Shown: positions 30,502 to 39,022 of the stretch, piece after piece
Position numbering within the stretch: the stretch's first letter is position 1
Layout of the letters: each line of letters begins with the position of its first letter
NCBI GenBank assembly: GCA_029264995.1
Contig: JAJUKC010000011.1
Location: 1-45,745, forward strand
Source: Marinobacter sp.
GTDB taxonomy: Bacteria > Pseudomonadota > Gammaproteobacteria > Pseudomonadales > Oleiphilaceae
Direction: 5' to 3'
Length of the DNA stretch: 45,745 nt
Notes under the pieces: generated by a model
The model's input: the letters and a program-made list of their open reading frames with translations, nothing else
What the model was told of the DNA's origin: nothing
Databases searched by the model: none
Made by a program: the position numbers and the translations under genes

Positions 30502-30999
30502 TCAGTTTTCCAGCGTCCGAACCAGCGGCTGCTCTGTCAGGCCCCGCACACGAATCTGCTGCCAGCTGCGGGGCTCAACGGCCAGCACCACACAGGGCGA
30601 GGTAATCACCTGGGCGACCATCATGTCCGGCGCCGGTTCACTCACCCGCATATCGAGCACCAGACTCTTGCCCTGCGCCAGCGCAGACTGGAGCCCGACG
30701 CTGTAACCGGCGGTTGGTTTCTGGCCGAGCGTGACCATCACCAGTGCTTCCCGGCCCAGATCAACCTTGCGCACCACATCCGTGGCCATATTCTGGCCAC
30801 TAACATCCAGGAGTGCTTCCCGTTCGGCCTCCGAACGCACAAATGCCACCCCCGGGCCTGTCAGACCGCAATACGCAGACTGGGTAATCTGCCGCACCAT
30901 CACGCCCTCACCCGCGCTGGGTCCGCCCGTGGCGCTGCACGCTGCTAAAAGCAGCAACGCAGCGAATGTGATGAGTGATCGAACCAGGGTCTTTTTCAT
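30502..30999 (-). CDS. PrcB-type lipoprotein (protease-complex component)
   Basis: The 165-residue product starts with a lipoprotein signal: Lys-Lys, a hydrophobic core, and the lipobox LLAAC with the acyl-accepting Cys at 21. The mature part contains ITQSAYCGLTGPG, ALVMVTLGQKPTAGYSV and a C-terminal TSPCVVLAVE-like strand. The GQKPTAGY string is the hallmark of the PrcB C-terminal domain, first known from the prcB-prcA-prtP locus of Treponema denticola, where the lipoprotein is needed to assemble the protease dentilisin. Its ATG overlaps the stop of the upstream S8 protease gene by 4 bp, so the two are translationally coupled. The inferred role is folding, anchoring or control of that protease at the outer membrane. 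An inhibitor role is also possible. Confidence 0.8.
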   Translation of the reverse strand: MKKTLVRSLITFAALLLLAACSATGGPSAGEGVMVRQITQSAYCGLTGPGVAFVRSEAEREALLDVSGQNMATDVVRKVDLGREALVMVTLGQKPTAGYSVGLQSALAQGKSLVLDMRVSEPAPDMMVAQVITSPCVVLAVEPRSWQQIRVRGLTEQPLVRTLEN

Positions 31000-33662
31000 T
31001 GAACTGCTTTTGCTCCTTCATTGGTCGAGGTTGCCGGGCTGGCCTCCAGTAATTTGTAGCCTTTGAATCCGGGCCTCGGGAGGATATCGGGGGTGGACTC
31101 AGATATTGTTGGACGCGAGAAACTGGTGGTCATACGGATATCAGAGAGGCTTTGACCTTCCTCTATAGTAATCACTTCTCGCAAGCCAGAAACAGGGTAC
31201 TCCGCACAAGCTTCACCCGCCTGGCATATTAATCCATCTCCGTCTAAATCTGTTCCGGCAACCAGAAAGTACTCACCCGGTGTAACTTCAGAAAGCCGCC
31301 TCGGTTCTTCTCCATCGTCCGGCTCAAACCTGAACCGATACTGACCATTCTCTACATCTGCAACGACCTGGGACTGCGCAAGATAAAAGCCGTCATCCGT
31401 CGGCTCTTTGCCCACGAGCAAGACAAAATGTCGCCCGGCATCTCGAGCCTGCTCATCGCTGAGCAGCTGCCCGATGACAGGGATGCTCAATGTGTTCTGG
31501 GATAGATCGACCTCGTATGCAATATCAACGACCCCTCTGGCTGGCTCATCTGGGTCCAGGAGGTCCGGCTTGAGTGTCAGTAGTAACTTCAGATCACCAT
31601 TTTCTGCATTCCCGGATAGTTCAGCGTCCAGCCACTCAGGTTGACTGGCTACCATTTCGGCGGAGACTGAGGCGTCTCCGAATTTCTGAATCTCAACCAA
31701 CTGTGTTGATATACCTTCATTGCTAAGGCTAACCACGGCGGGTGAAGCAGAAAGGACAGTGACAGGTTCACCGTCGATAGCCTTCGCCACAGCTTTGCTT
31801 GCATCAACAATCCCCCAACCCAAGCGATCCGATCTGCCATCCTGAGGCTGCGTTAGCAGCCCGGATTCTAACCAGCCCCGAACGGTTGCTGTATTCAGGT
31901 CCGGCATTTCCGATTTCATCAAGGCTAAAATACCAGCTACATGCGGCGATGCCATGGAGGTGCCCTGCAGCCCACGGTAACCCGGCACGGAAACACCTCC
32001 ACGACGCTCTCCGCTGGTTGACCAGACCACGTCGGCCAGGCCATCAAGATTGCCGTCCCGGCTCGCATCGCCACCAGGAGCCGCAAGGTCAATCCAGCTC
32101 CCGAAATTGGAATAGGAGGCGGGGCGGCCTCCTGCATCAACGGCACTGACTGAAAACACACGACTGGATGCCGCCGGGTAGGAGGGTACTGACGTTGCCG
32201 AATTTCCGGCTGCAGCCACAAACAGCAGGCCTTCACTCACCCCATACTGAAGTGCACTTTCCAGCGCTGAGATCCGGGGCAGCCCCCCCAGACTCATGTT
32301 GACGACCTGAGCTTTTGGCGATCCACCGCTGGTTTCACCTGTTACCCAGCGAATTCCAGCTATGAGCTGATCAGACGTACCAACGCCACCTTCACCAAGA
32401 ACACGCACCGGAACAATCTTGCTCTCAAAAGCGATTCCGCCGATCCCCTCGTCGTTAACTGCTGCCCCAATAGTGCCCGCCACATGAGTGCCGTGGTAAA
32501 CATCACCGCCAACACTGCTTCCGGGATCAACCGGCTCACCACCATCAATAAAATCTCGACCTTCCGGGGCGACATTCTGTTGAAGGTCCGGATGCCACTG
32601 ACCGTCATCATCTTGCAGAAGTCCACTATCCAATACTGCAACTCGAACAGGCGTCAGACCGGCGTTACCGATCTGCCAGGCAGTTGGCGCGTTAACGAGG
32701 TCGTAGTGCCAATTCAGGGAATAATCTGGCTCGTTAACCGGCGTAGCCTGGGTGCGAAAGAAATAATTCGGATCGACCGACGTGTATTCCGGCCGCTTCC
32801 TGAGCTCTCTGATCCATTCAAGTGTGAGCTGTTGCTCGGCGGTCCCGCTACTTGCAGCTGATGAAGTTACCGCTACAGGCATTGATACCAGCCAGTCCGC
32901 TCCGCCCAAATGCCGCCCTGAGACTCCAGCATTTGCGGCCAAACTACTGGTCTTTCCCTCCGCCATAGAGACCAGCGCCTCGCCCGGAATAAAGTCATAG
33001 TCAGGCCAATCAAAATTTAGTTGTGTTGAGGTACCAACGGAATTTTTGGATATTACATAGCGCGTAGGCCCACTACCCAGCAGAGCACGCACTGTCAGGG
33101 TGTATTCTCCTTCCGCCTCATCTCCCAACTCGACAACCACACGCGACCCGGCATCACCAGTCTCAGCGCTGTCTATTAACCTTCCGCTATCTGTAAGTTC
33201 AATCCTGAGCGCTGGGTTCCCGGCCCGACTACCAAAGGCTTCAAGCACAATCACCTGATCTTTTGTCATCGGTACGTTGAAGCGGTCCTCGGCATCGCTC
33301 TCGTAGCTAAAAATAACGCCTTGATCTGTCAGCGTCGGATAGTTTCCACCACTACCCGCCAGGTAACCAGCCAGCACAAAGTTGTCCGGCAGTCCCAGCG
33401 AACCGGTTGCCGGTCTCGCCCCTTCAAGCCCCAACTGGTCCATCGTATCCTGATCAACCCGGCTATTAGCCTCTATGCTGATCACCCCGGAAAGCGGACT
33501 GGGCGGTGTGATCGGCTCGACGGCATCAGAACCGCCGGATCCACCGCCACAACCGGTGAGCAATGCCATCCCTGGCACCAGAATAAAAGCAAGAATCGAC
33601 AATCTCACGGCTTCTCTCTTTATCTTTTGTTGAAACTGTTTACCGAGTATACGGCCAGACAT
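30996..33662 (-). CDS. Subtilisin-like (S8) lipoprotein serine protease with pre-peptidase-like domain
   Basis: From the ATG at 33662 the protein has 888 residues, with a lipoprotein signal ending in the lipobox LLTGC (Cys at 38). A Gly/Ser linker follows, then a beta-rich PPC-like segment (about 90-210). The peptidase S8 domain (about 310-620) has D345 in VAVLDSGLL, H390 in YHGTHVAGTIG, the oxyanion-region Asn in AAAGNSATS, and S569 in GTSMASPHVAG. A beta-rich C-terminal part (about 620-888) ends with EYFLVAGTDLDGDGLICQAGEAC. The frame is open to 33734, but that extension runs through the TRAP terminator, so 33662 is preferred. The gene is A/T-richer at third positions than its neighbours by eye. 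It is coupled to the PrcB-like gene downstream and is probably secreted and anchored. Confidence 0.9.
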   Translation of the reverse strand: MSGRILGKQFQQKIKREAVRLSILAFILVPGMALLTGCGGGSGGSDAVEPITPPSPLSGVISIEANSRVDQDTMDQLGLEGARPATGSLGLPDNFVLAGYLAGSGGNYPTLTDQGVIFSYESDAEDRFNVPMTKDQVIVLEAFGSRAGNPALRIELTDSGRLIDSAETGDAGSRVVVELGDEAEGEYTLTVRALLGSGPTRYVISKNSVGTSTQLNFDWPDYDFIPGEALVSMAEGKTSSLAANAGVSGRHLGGADWLVSMPVAVTSSAASSGTAEQQLTLEWIRELRKRPEYTSVDPNYFFRTQATPVNEPDYSLNWHYDLVNAPTAWQIGNAGLTPVRVAVLDSGLLQDDDGQWHPDLQQNVAPEGRDFIDGGEPVDPGSSVGGDVYHGTHVAGTIGAAVNDEGIGGIAFESKIVPVRVLGEGGVGTSDQLIAGIRWVTGETSGGSPKAQVVNMSLGGLPRISALESALQYGVSEGLLFVAAAGNSATSVPSYPAASSRVFSVSAVDAGGRPASYSNFGSWIDLAAPGGDASRDGNLDGLADVVWSTSGERRGGVSVPGYRGLQGTSMASPHVAGILALMKSEMPDLNTATVRGWLESGLLTQPQDGRSDRLGWGIVDASKAVAKAIDGEPVTVLSASPAVVSLSNEGISTQLVEIQKFGDASVSAEMVASQPEWLDAELSGNAENGDLKLLLTLKPDLLDPDEPARGVVDIAYEVDLSQNTLSIPVIGQLLSDEQARDAGRHFVLLVGKEPTDDGFYLAQSQVVADVENGQYRFRFEPDDGEEPRRLSEVTPGEYFLVAGTDLDGDGLICQAGEACAEYPVSGLREVITIEEGQSLSDIRMTTSFSRPTISESTPDILPRPGFKGYKLLEASPATSTNEGAKAVQ

Positions 33663-33700
33663 CCCTGATCGACCTGTGCCAGACCTCCACGGGCACCATG

Positions 33701-33731
33701 AAAAAACCCGCGGGCATTGCCATCGCGGGTT
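33701..33731 (-). terminator. Intrinsic terminator of the TRAP operon
   Basis: Perfect 8-bp arms (33705-33712 and 33724-33731) pair around an 11-nt loop. Read leftward they are followed by a run of six T (A-tract at 33701-33706 on the plus strand, partly in the stem). It lies 29 bp past the permease stop and 39 bp before the protease ATG, so it separates the two leftward operons. Confidence 0.9.
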
Positions 33732-33759
33732 CATTCATACTACTTCGCTTCTTCCAGCC

Positions 33760-35811
33760 TTACAAAGCGTAGAAAAGCATGGGCACAAAGGCCACCAGCA
33801 GAAGCGTGGGAATCATCACAACCAGAGGCAGCAACAGGCGCTCATACCGGTGCCAGAAGGTGCCGGTGCGTTCTGCCGCCAGCACTTCGGTTTCACCCAC
33901 CACCTGCCGGGTCAGCAGGTGATTCAGGGCAACCGGCGGGCTGAGATAGCCCAGCTCGAATGCCACCAGGCAGACAATCCAGAAATGCAACGGATCAATA
34001 CCAATCTGCAGGGCCGGCTGGGCGATGGTGGCGGAAACCAGTATAACCGCACCGAACGGGTCCATGACCATCCCGATCACTGTCAGCATAACCACGATCA
34101 CCAGCATGGCAATCCAGGGGCTGGTCAGGTCCTCCGGGAACAGTGCATGAACAATATCAGAACGCTCAAGAATACCGCCCAGGCAGATCGAGAAACCAAT
34201 CAGCGCCAGTAGTGCGCCAATGTGCACAGCCGAATCGCTGGCAGCCGCTGTGCTTCGGGAGAAAAACGCACTGGTACGGCTCTGGCCTTCGTCACGGCTA
34301 TTCCGGCCGGCGTCCAGGGCAACCAGCGCCAGCATAACCAGCGGCAGTATCAAAGGCGCGCTGTACTCGTTGAATTGAAGCCCCAGGATCGCCCAGATGG
34401 CCAGGATCACTGCCGTTGCCGTCAGTGCGTAGGGCAACAACGGTCGCAGCTCCATGACGGCCGCGCGGAAAGCACCCGGGGCCGGCCTTGGTCTCCAGTT
34501 GCCTTCGGTCTTGCACACCACAAAGGAGAACAGGGTGGCCGACATGATGAACACCCAGAACCCCCATCCATACATTTCGGTGGTCGTCACTTCCTTGTTC
34601 AGTGCGGCAACCACCACGATCAGCAGGCAGGGATTGAGCACCACCCCAAGGCTGCCCGACATGGCAGTGGTGGCCAGTGACAATTGACGCCCTGCCCCGG
34701 CCCGCCGCAGCTCATCATAGACAACTCCGCCCACGGCCAGAATGAAAATACCTGAGGCCCCGGTAAATGCGGTCGGGAAGGCAGTGGCAAAGATAATCAC
34801 CGAAGCCAGCAAGGGTGCGGGCAGGTTGAAAGGCTTCACCAGATTCAGCAGCAGCTCCGGAACGCGAGTCTGTTTGAGCATCATGCCCACCAGCACGTAC
34901 AGACCGATGTTGATGAACATGGACGAGAGGTTCGACATCATGCCGAAGTAGATCGCCAGCCCTGAGGAGTAGCCATCCACAAAGAAGAAGTAGCTCATGG
35001 CAATCAGGCCCATGGTGCAATAGAGCGGCACCACAAGACCGGACGACAACGCCAGGCTGCCCGCCCTCATCCGCTCCGGCACATAGACGAAGCGGACGGC
35101 ATTGATGATCATGAACAGCCCGAACACACCAGCCCAGGCGTACTGCAGGACAATGGTTCCTTCAGACCCCGGCGACTGAGCCAGCCGGCCGATATAGGCG
35201 TTCAGTGAAAGCACCATCAGACCATTGATGACGAACTGCACGCCCTGGCTCAAGCGCCACTCTGCCCGGTTGCGGGGCAGCCGCAAGGCAATATGGTCGG
35301 CATCCAGGGCCGCAATGGCCGCAGCCAGGGCAAACATGCCGATAAACAGGAATTTGGTCAGATCAATGTTGTCGAGCAGGAAGTCGGCCAGGCCCTGCTC
35401 CACAGCCTTGTAGACACCAAGCGCCCAGGTGGCGTGCTTCTGGTTCTCGGCAAACTGCAGGTGGCGTTGCTCACACAGCGCCAGGTTACTCTGCAGAGAC
35501 TGTCGGATGGCCTGGGGATCCGGCGGTGAACTGAACAGGTCGTCCGGGTCTGGCTTGTAGGCCTGGACCCGGCGCTCCACCTCTTTATCAATATCCATGA
35601 ACAGGTTACAGGTGGGCTCGGTTGCATCCGGATTGAGCAGGTAATAGTTCGGCCATACCTGCTCGCCAACCCACAGCAACCGGGAATGCAGCGAATTACC
35701 CATACCCAGCAGCAGGGTGGCCAGAAGCAGCAGTAGCAGAATCACCCCATGCAACCTGTGCATGGGATACAACGTTCTTACGCCTGTTGCCGTCATTGCG
35801 CGCCAGTTCAT
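33760..35811 (-). CDS. TRAP transporter permease, fused small and large subunits (TatQM-like)
   Basis: This is the membrane part of a TRAP secondary transporter that uses an ion gradient and a periplasmic binding protein. The 683-residue protein is much longer than a lone large subunit (about 430). A first helix (about 23-38) is followed by a soluble extracytoplasmic stretch (about 40-150) with two Cys (C68 and C113), then about four helices like a small Q subunit. The large M-type block (about 250-683) includes GASGIFILAVGGVVYDELRRAG, here cut across two segments, and LEVG-like LGYLSPPVALNHLL near the end. GGAG lies 10 nt before the ATG, inside the spacer after the binding-protein gene 15 bp away. 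It is the last gene of a three-gene operon and ends at a clear terminator. Confidence 0.88.
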   Translation of the reverse strand: MNWRAMTATGVRTLYPMHRLHGVILLLLLLATLLLGMGNSLHSRLLWVGEQVWPNYYLLNPDATEPTCNLFMDIDKEVERRVQAYKPDPDDLFSSPPDPQAIRQSLQSNLALCEQRHLQFAENQKHATWALGVYKAVEQGLADFLLDNIDLTKFLFIGMFALAAAIAALDADHIALRLPRNRAEWRLSQGVQFVINGLMVLSLNAYIGRLAQSPGSEGTIVLQYAWAGVFGLFMIINAVRFVYVPERMRAGSLALSSGLVVPLYCTMGLIAMSYFFFVDGYSSGLAIYFGMMSNLSSMFINIGLYVLVGMMLKQTRVPELLLNLVKPFNLPAPLLASVIIFATAFPTAFTGASGIFILAVGGVVYDELRRAGAGRQLSLATTAMSGSLGVVLNPCLLIVVVAALNKEVTTTEMYGWGFWVFIMSATLFSFVVCKTEGNWRPRPAPGAFRAAVMELRPLLPYALTATAVILAIWAILGLQFNEYSAPLILPLVMLALVALDAGRNSRDEGQSRTSAFFSRSTAAASDSAVHIGALLALIGFSICLGGILERSDIVHALFPEDLTSPWIAMLVIVVMLTVIGMVMDPFGAVILVSATIAQPALQIGIDPLHFWIVCLVAFELGYLSPPVALNHLLTRQVVGETEVLAAERTGTFWHRYERLLLPLVVMIPTLLLVAFVPMLFYAL

Positions 35812-35826
35812 GGTCAGGCTCTCCGT

Positions 35827-36837
35827 TTATTCCCGGTTTTCCGCGGTACACTCGGAGGCGCCGGGGTTGCTGGCACATCGTATCTTGCTGAGCAGGCTCA
35901 GCATTTTCGGGTGGTAAACGCTGGGGGCTCCGTCAACACCATCGCGCATCTCCAGACGGTTCTGGCGGAACATCTCCTGGTAGCCAACGATGTCTTTCTC
36001 AGGAATCCGTATCCACTGCTCTTCCGGAATCCCGCTCTCCTGGCTCTCGATCAGATTCATTGCCTGCGGGTACATACCCCAGGCCACTTCCCGGGCTTTC
36101 TGGGCGGTGTCATCTTCGATCACGCCGTCCCGGGCAATGATCTGAATGGTCAGCTGGGCCAGCGGGTAGTCGACAATGCCGCCCTTGTCACCGATCCCCT
36201 TGTACAGTTCCAGAGCCTGGTAGGCGAACGCTGGCGCATAGGCGGTATCAACCGACCCATTATTGAACTTACCGGCAAAGTTGGTGATATCCGAGGGAAC
36301 CACGGTCGCCTTTACATAGTTCACCATGTGGATGGCGTCTTTCTGGTAGTCCAGGGTGGCAATGCGCTTTCCGGCCAGCTCGCCCGCTGTATCTATACTG
36401 CGATCGTTCACGAACAGATAGCCGGCACCCGCCGGTACAATGCCCAGTACCTCATAGTCACCGTCCTTCATGAGGGACGCTGCCTTGGGCTGCGCCAGGG
36501 TGGCCAGCAGCGTTTTCAGGTCGTCATAACTTGGCAGTGCACCGACCGCACTGATGCTTCCGGTGAAACGGTTGAACGGGCGAATACGGATGTCCGTCGC
36601 AGCGACGGCATCACACTGGCCGGCGTTGAAATCGCCAATGGCCACGCCTTCATCGGTGTAGGGCTTGAGCTGGAAATCCACCCCATGGGCTTTCATTTCC
36701 AGAGCGTAGTCCTTGACCATGTTGTATACGTCGCCGTTGGCGCCGATAACATCGAACACACACATGGAAACCGACTGGGCAGAGGCCAGCGGGGCGGCGA
36801 TGGCAAGAGACAAGGCTGCAAGGGATTTGCGGATCAT
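35827..36837 (-). CDS. Periplasmic solute-binding protein of the TRAP system (TatP-like)
   Basis: The 336-residue protein starts at the ATG at 36837, with GGAGG 5 nt upstream. The frame is open to 36933, but the first 32 residues are unlike a signal and overlap the upstream gene's coding end. A signal peptide of about 20 residues ends in LASAQS. The mature protein begins VSMCVFDVIGANGDVYNMV and contains VPAGAGYLFVNDRSIDT, AGKRIATLDYQKDAIHM and KFNNGSVDTAYAPAFAY, a periplasmic binding-protein pattern. It is not of the common DctP sequence type. The position between a TatT-like lipoprotein and the permease fits the binding subunit of a TPR-associated TRAP transporter. The ligand is unknown. The C terminus has a Cys pair (IRCASNPGASEC) that could form a disulfide. 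Confidence 0.85.
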   Translation of the reverse strand: MIRKSLAALSLAIAAPLASAQSVSMCVFDVIGANGDVYNMVKDYALEMKAHGVDFQLKPYTDEGVAIGDFNAGQCDAVAATDIRIRPFNRFTGSISAVGALPSYDDLKTLLATLAQPKAASLMKDGDYEVLGIVPAGAGYLFVNDRSIDTAGELAGKRIATLDYQKDAIHMVNYVKATVVPSDITNFAGKFNNGSVDTAYAPAFAYQALELYKGIGDKGGIVDYPLAQLTIQIIARDGVIEDDTAQKAREVAWGMYPQAMNLIESQESGIPEEQWIRIPEKDIVGYQEMFRQNRLEMRDGVDGAPSVYHPKMLSLLSKIRCASNPGASECTAENRE

Positions 36838-36901
36838 GACGACCTCCGGGTCATTCTTGTGTTTTTTGGTCTGTAAGGCAGAGAAAACTGAAAGGCCCGC
36901 C

Positions 36902-37966
36902 TCAGAGCAGGCCTTCCAGGTCCATGGTTTCAACGTTCTCGGTATTGCGCTCCGGGCTCATCTTGCCGAAGAAGCTTCGTGGTGTGCGGTGGCCGTAGTT
37001 GGCGCTCCAGTGTTTGTCCGACGCGAACTGGACAACCCCGCGGGCCACTTCATCCACCAACTGGTATTGCTCCCACACCTTAATGCGTTCTTCCGCCTCG
37101 GCAAATTCCGCAATGGCCTGTGCCAGCACCTGCGGTCGGCCAAAGGTTTCCGCAGCAACCACCTGAACGGCATAAGAGGCACGAATACCGGACTCAACAC
37201 CCAGCTCCGCGCTGTTTTCCAGTACCTGCCAGGGGTCTGGCGACAAATCCGGGCGGGTATCCGGCAACAACAGCCAGACCAGCGCGCGAACGGCGTTGGG
37301 CAAACCGCCCCATTTTTCGTTATCCACACACTGGGCCGCACGCTCCGCCTGGGGCGCAATGTTGCGGGGAACACCGGCCAGGGCACCGGAGTTGGAGTCG
37401 TTCACGATGGCCTGCATGCCGGTAAGCAGCCCGAGCAGGAACGTCAGTTCGTCCTGATCGCTGAAAAGGAACGGGCATTCCATGGGTTCAGCAGCCGGGT
37501 CAAAATCGTAGGCGGCCATGGCACGCTTGAAGGCTTCGTAGCGACGTTCAGCGGTGCGCGCGTAGAGTCTTTTGGAGACTTCCCGGGCATCTTTGGCGGC
37601 GGGGACATCACCACGGTATTCCGCCCGCAGATAAGCCAATTCAGCCTCCCAGGCCCGGTATTCCATGCAATTCGCCGCCAGCAGCATGAGCAGGGAACCG
37701 GTTGAATCCGGCGCATCCGTGACTCTCGAAAACGAGTAAACCAGCGGATCCGTGCCCTCACCCAGCGCACAGGCCATGCCCGGATCGGACATTTGCATAA
37801 CGTAGGGGGTTGCCTCGGATTCCGAGTAGTTGGACAACACGATGCCGGTGGTGGTGTAGATAGGGTTGGCAGAACATCCGGCCAGCAGCAGTACCGAACT
37901 TCCCAGCATTGCCTGGCGTACACGAGCCGATAACCGGCGCGCTTGAGAGACCATTGAGGAGATCAT
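36902..37966 (-). CDS. TRAP-associated TatT-like lipoprotein
   Basis: The 354-residue product has a lipoprotein signal with lipobox LLAGC (Cys at 31) after a basic N-terminal region. The rest is almost wholly helical with TPR-like packing (for example YEAFKRAMAAYDFDPAAEP, LTFLLGLLTGMQAIVNDS and AIAEFAEAEERIKVWEQY). TatT proteins, first described in Treponema pallidum, are lipid-anchored TPR-like trimers that cooperate with a TRAP binding protein and are thought to handle hydrophobic ligands. The gene heads the operon in the same T-P-QM order. CAGG lies 7 nt before the ATG. Family assignment rests on length, lipobox, helical content and operon position; the internal repeats are not obvious enough to be certain. 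Confidence 0.7.
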   Translation of the reverse strand: MISSMVSQARRLSARVRQAMLGSSVLLLAGCSANPIYTTTGIVLSNYSESEATPYVMQMSDPGMACALGEGTDPLVYSFSRVTDAPDSTGSLLMLLAANCMEYRAWEAELAYLRAEYRGDVPAAKDAREVSKRLYARTAERRYEAFKRAMAAYDFDPAAEPMECPFLFSDQDELTFLLGLLTGMQAIVNDSNSGALAGVPRNIAPQAERAAQCVDNEKWGGLPNAVRALVWLLLPDTRPDLSPDPWQVLENSAELGVESGIRASYAVQVVAAETFGRPQVLAQAIAEFAEAEERIKVWEQYQLVDEVARGVVQFASDKHWSANYGHRTPRSFFGKMSPERNTENVETMDLEGLL

Positions 37967-38260
37967 AATTCGACCTGTCTGACATTGTTTTTGTATGTAA
38001 GGGAATGCGAGAGATTTTTATCACATTTGATTCTCGTCAATCCGTGAACCAGCTCCGGATACCTCCGGCCGGAGCCCGAACGTGAGCAAGAATGCGAGGA
38101 ATATTGTCAGACAGAAATGGCTTGATTGCCGAAACCGGCATGCCGATCAGGCCAATGGCCCGGGATGAATCGAACTATTTTTGAATTTATTGATTTATAA
38201 CAATGAGTTGAAATCAGACTGGATTTCGGAACAAGCGTGCCACTTTGTGACTTGTGCACA
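37967..38260. other. Spacer upstream of the TRAP operon
   Basis: This 294-bp spacer lies between the tatT-like start and the end of the TetR gene. Reading leftward there is a TTGACG at about 38033-38038 followed by an A/T-rich segment that could serve as promoter, and a CRP-like half-site AAATGTGAT at about 38020-38028 with a poor second half. A 12-nt palindrome CTCCGGCCGGAG is at 38063-38074. No strong terminator for the TetR gene and no open frame of interest were seen. Confidence 0.35.
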
Positions 38261-38890
38261 TTAACATTGATCAAGACCCAGCATCGCCATCACCTGATCG
38301 GTCAGCCCATCGAGAGTCAGACCGCCCCGCTCAGGGCGATACCAGGTGACTGTCCAGCTCAGGGCGCCGGTCAACATTCTTCGGGTAATGAAAGGATCCG
38401 CTCCAAGCTGCTTCGCCTCCGCCAACTGATGGAGTACAGACAACCACAGGTCTTCGTAGATATCCCGCAGTTCCAGTACTTCGGCTTGTGAGCTTTCCGA
38501 AAGACTGCGCCACTCGTACACCAGCACCGCCATAGCCTCACCGGTCTGGCCGTTGATCGATTCCAGCTCGGTTCGGACCAGCGCCCGCAGCTTCTCTCTC
38601 GCAGACTCGGCCTTGTCTGCGGCGGCCTGCATCAAGGCGGTGTTCAGGCGAATGGTCTCGACCATGACCGCCTTGAGAATTTCCTCCTTGGTGCGGAAAT
38701 GGTGGAACAGGCTCCCCGACTGAATACCCACAGCCGCCGCCAGGTCTCGTACCGTCGTGCGCTCGTAGCCCTTATCCCTGAACAGTCTTGCGGCTTCGTT
38801 CAGCAGCCGCCCGCGGGCGCTGGCGGGATCAGACACAAGTTGCTCGGCAATGAGGGATTGCAGGATCGGGTTCTGGTTCACAAAGGCCAT
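38261..38890 (-). CDS. TetR-family regulator divergent from the atu operon (AtuR-like)
   Basis: The 209-residue protein has an N-terminal TetR helix-turn-helix (about 25-72): [36 protein letters not shown] and [13 protein letters not shown]. The C-terminal ligand-binding part (about 80-209) is helical and variable. It is transcribed away from atuA across a 132-bp spacer that contains an 18-nt palindrome lying on the atuA promoter. In P. aeruginosa the citronellol genes atuABCDEFGH are repressed by a TetR protein, AtuR, encoded at the same relative place. By analogy this protein should repress the operon until a terpenoid acyl-CoA or related inducer binds. The ligand is an inference. Confidence 0.9.
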   Translation of the reverse strand: MAFVNQNPILQSLIAEQLVSDPASARGRLLNEAARLFRDKGYERTTVRDLAAAVGIQSGSLFHHFRTKEEILKAVMVETIRLNTALMQAAADKAESAREKLRALVRTELESINGQTGEAMAVLVYEWRSLSESSQAEVLELRDIYEDLWLSVLHQLAEAKQLGADPFITRRMLTGALSWTVTWYRPERGGLTLDGLTDQVMAMLGLDQC

Positions 38891-38935
38891 CCGGTTGTCT
38901 TGCTGGGACTTTTTATTCTACCCGAGATTTGCCTG

Positions 38936-38965
38936 TTTACAAACCAAGCGCTTGCTTGGTATTGT
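38936..38965 (+). promoter_or_regulatory. Predicted atuA promoter with overlapping TetR operator
   Basis: A -35 TTTACA (38936-38941) and a -10 TATTGT (38960-38965) are 18 bp apart. The spacer is filled by a palindrome with 7-bp perfect arms ACCAAGC (38943-38949) and GCTTGGT (38954-38960) around GCTT. A TetR dimer bound here would block RNA polymerase directly. The site is also within about 50 bp of the tetR start, so it could serve autoregulation. Confidence 0.6.
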
Positions 38966-39022
38966 CATTTCCATCGCTGGATAACCTCCCGCCAGTGCGG
39001 GCATCAGAACAAGGCCAAGAAC

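Noticed and set aside
33663..33734. Longer start for the S8 protease at 33734
   Set aside because: The extension would translate through the terminator of the TRAP operon and puts 24 non-signal residues before a good lipoprotein signal.
38063..38074. 12-nt palindrome CTCCGGCCGGAG in the spacer before the TRAP operon
   Set aside because: Short and GC-only; expected by chance at this composition and without a partner site or promoter alignment.
38699..39022. Longer start for atuA at 38699
   Set aside because: It would run across the N terminus of the TetR gene and through the promoter/operator; the ATG at 39023 has a ribosome site and the conserved N terminus.
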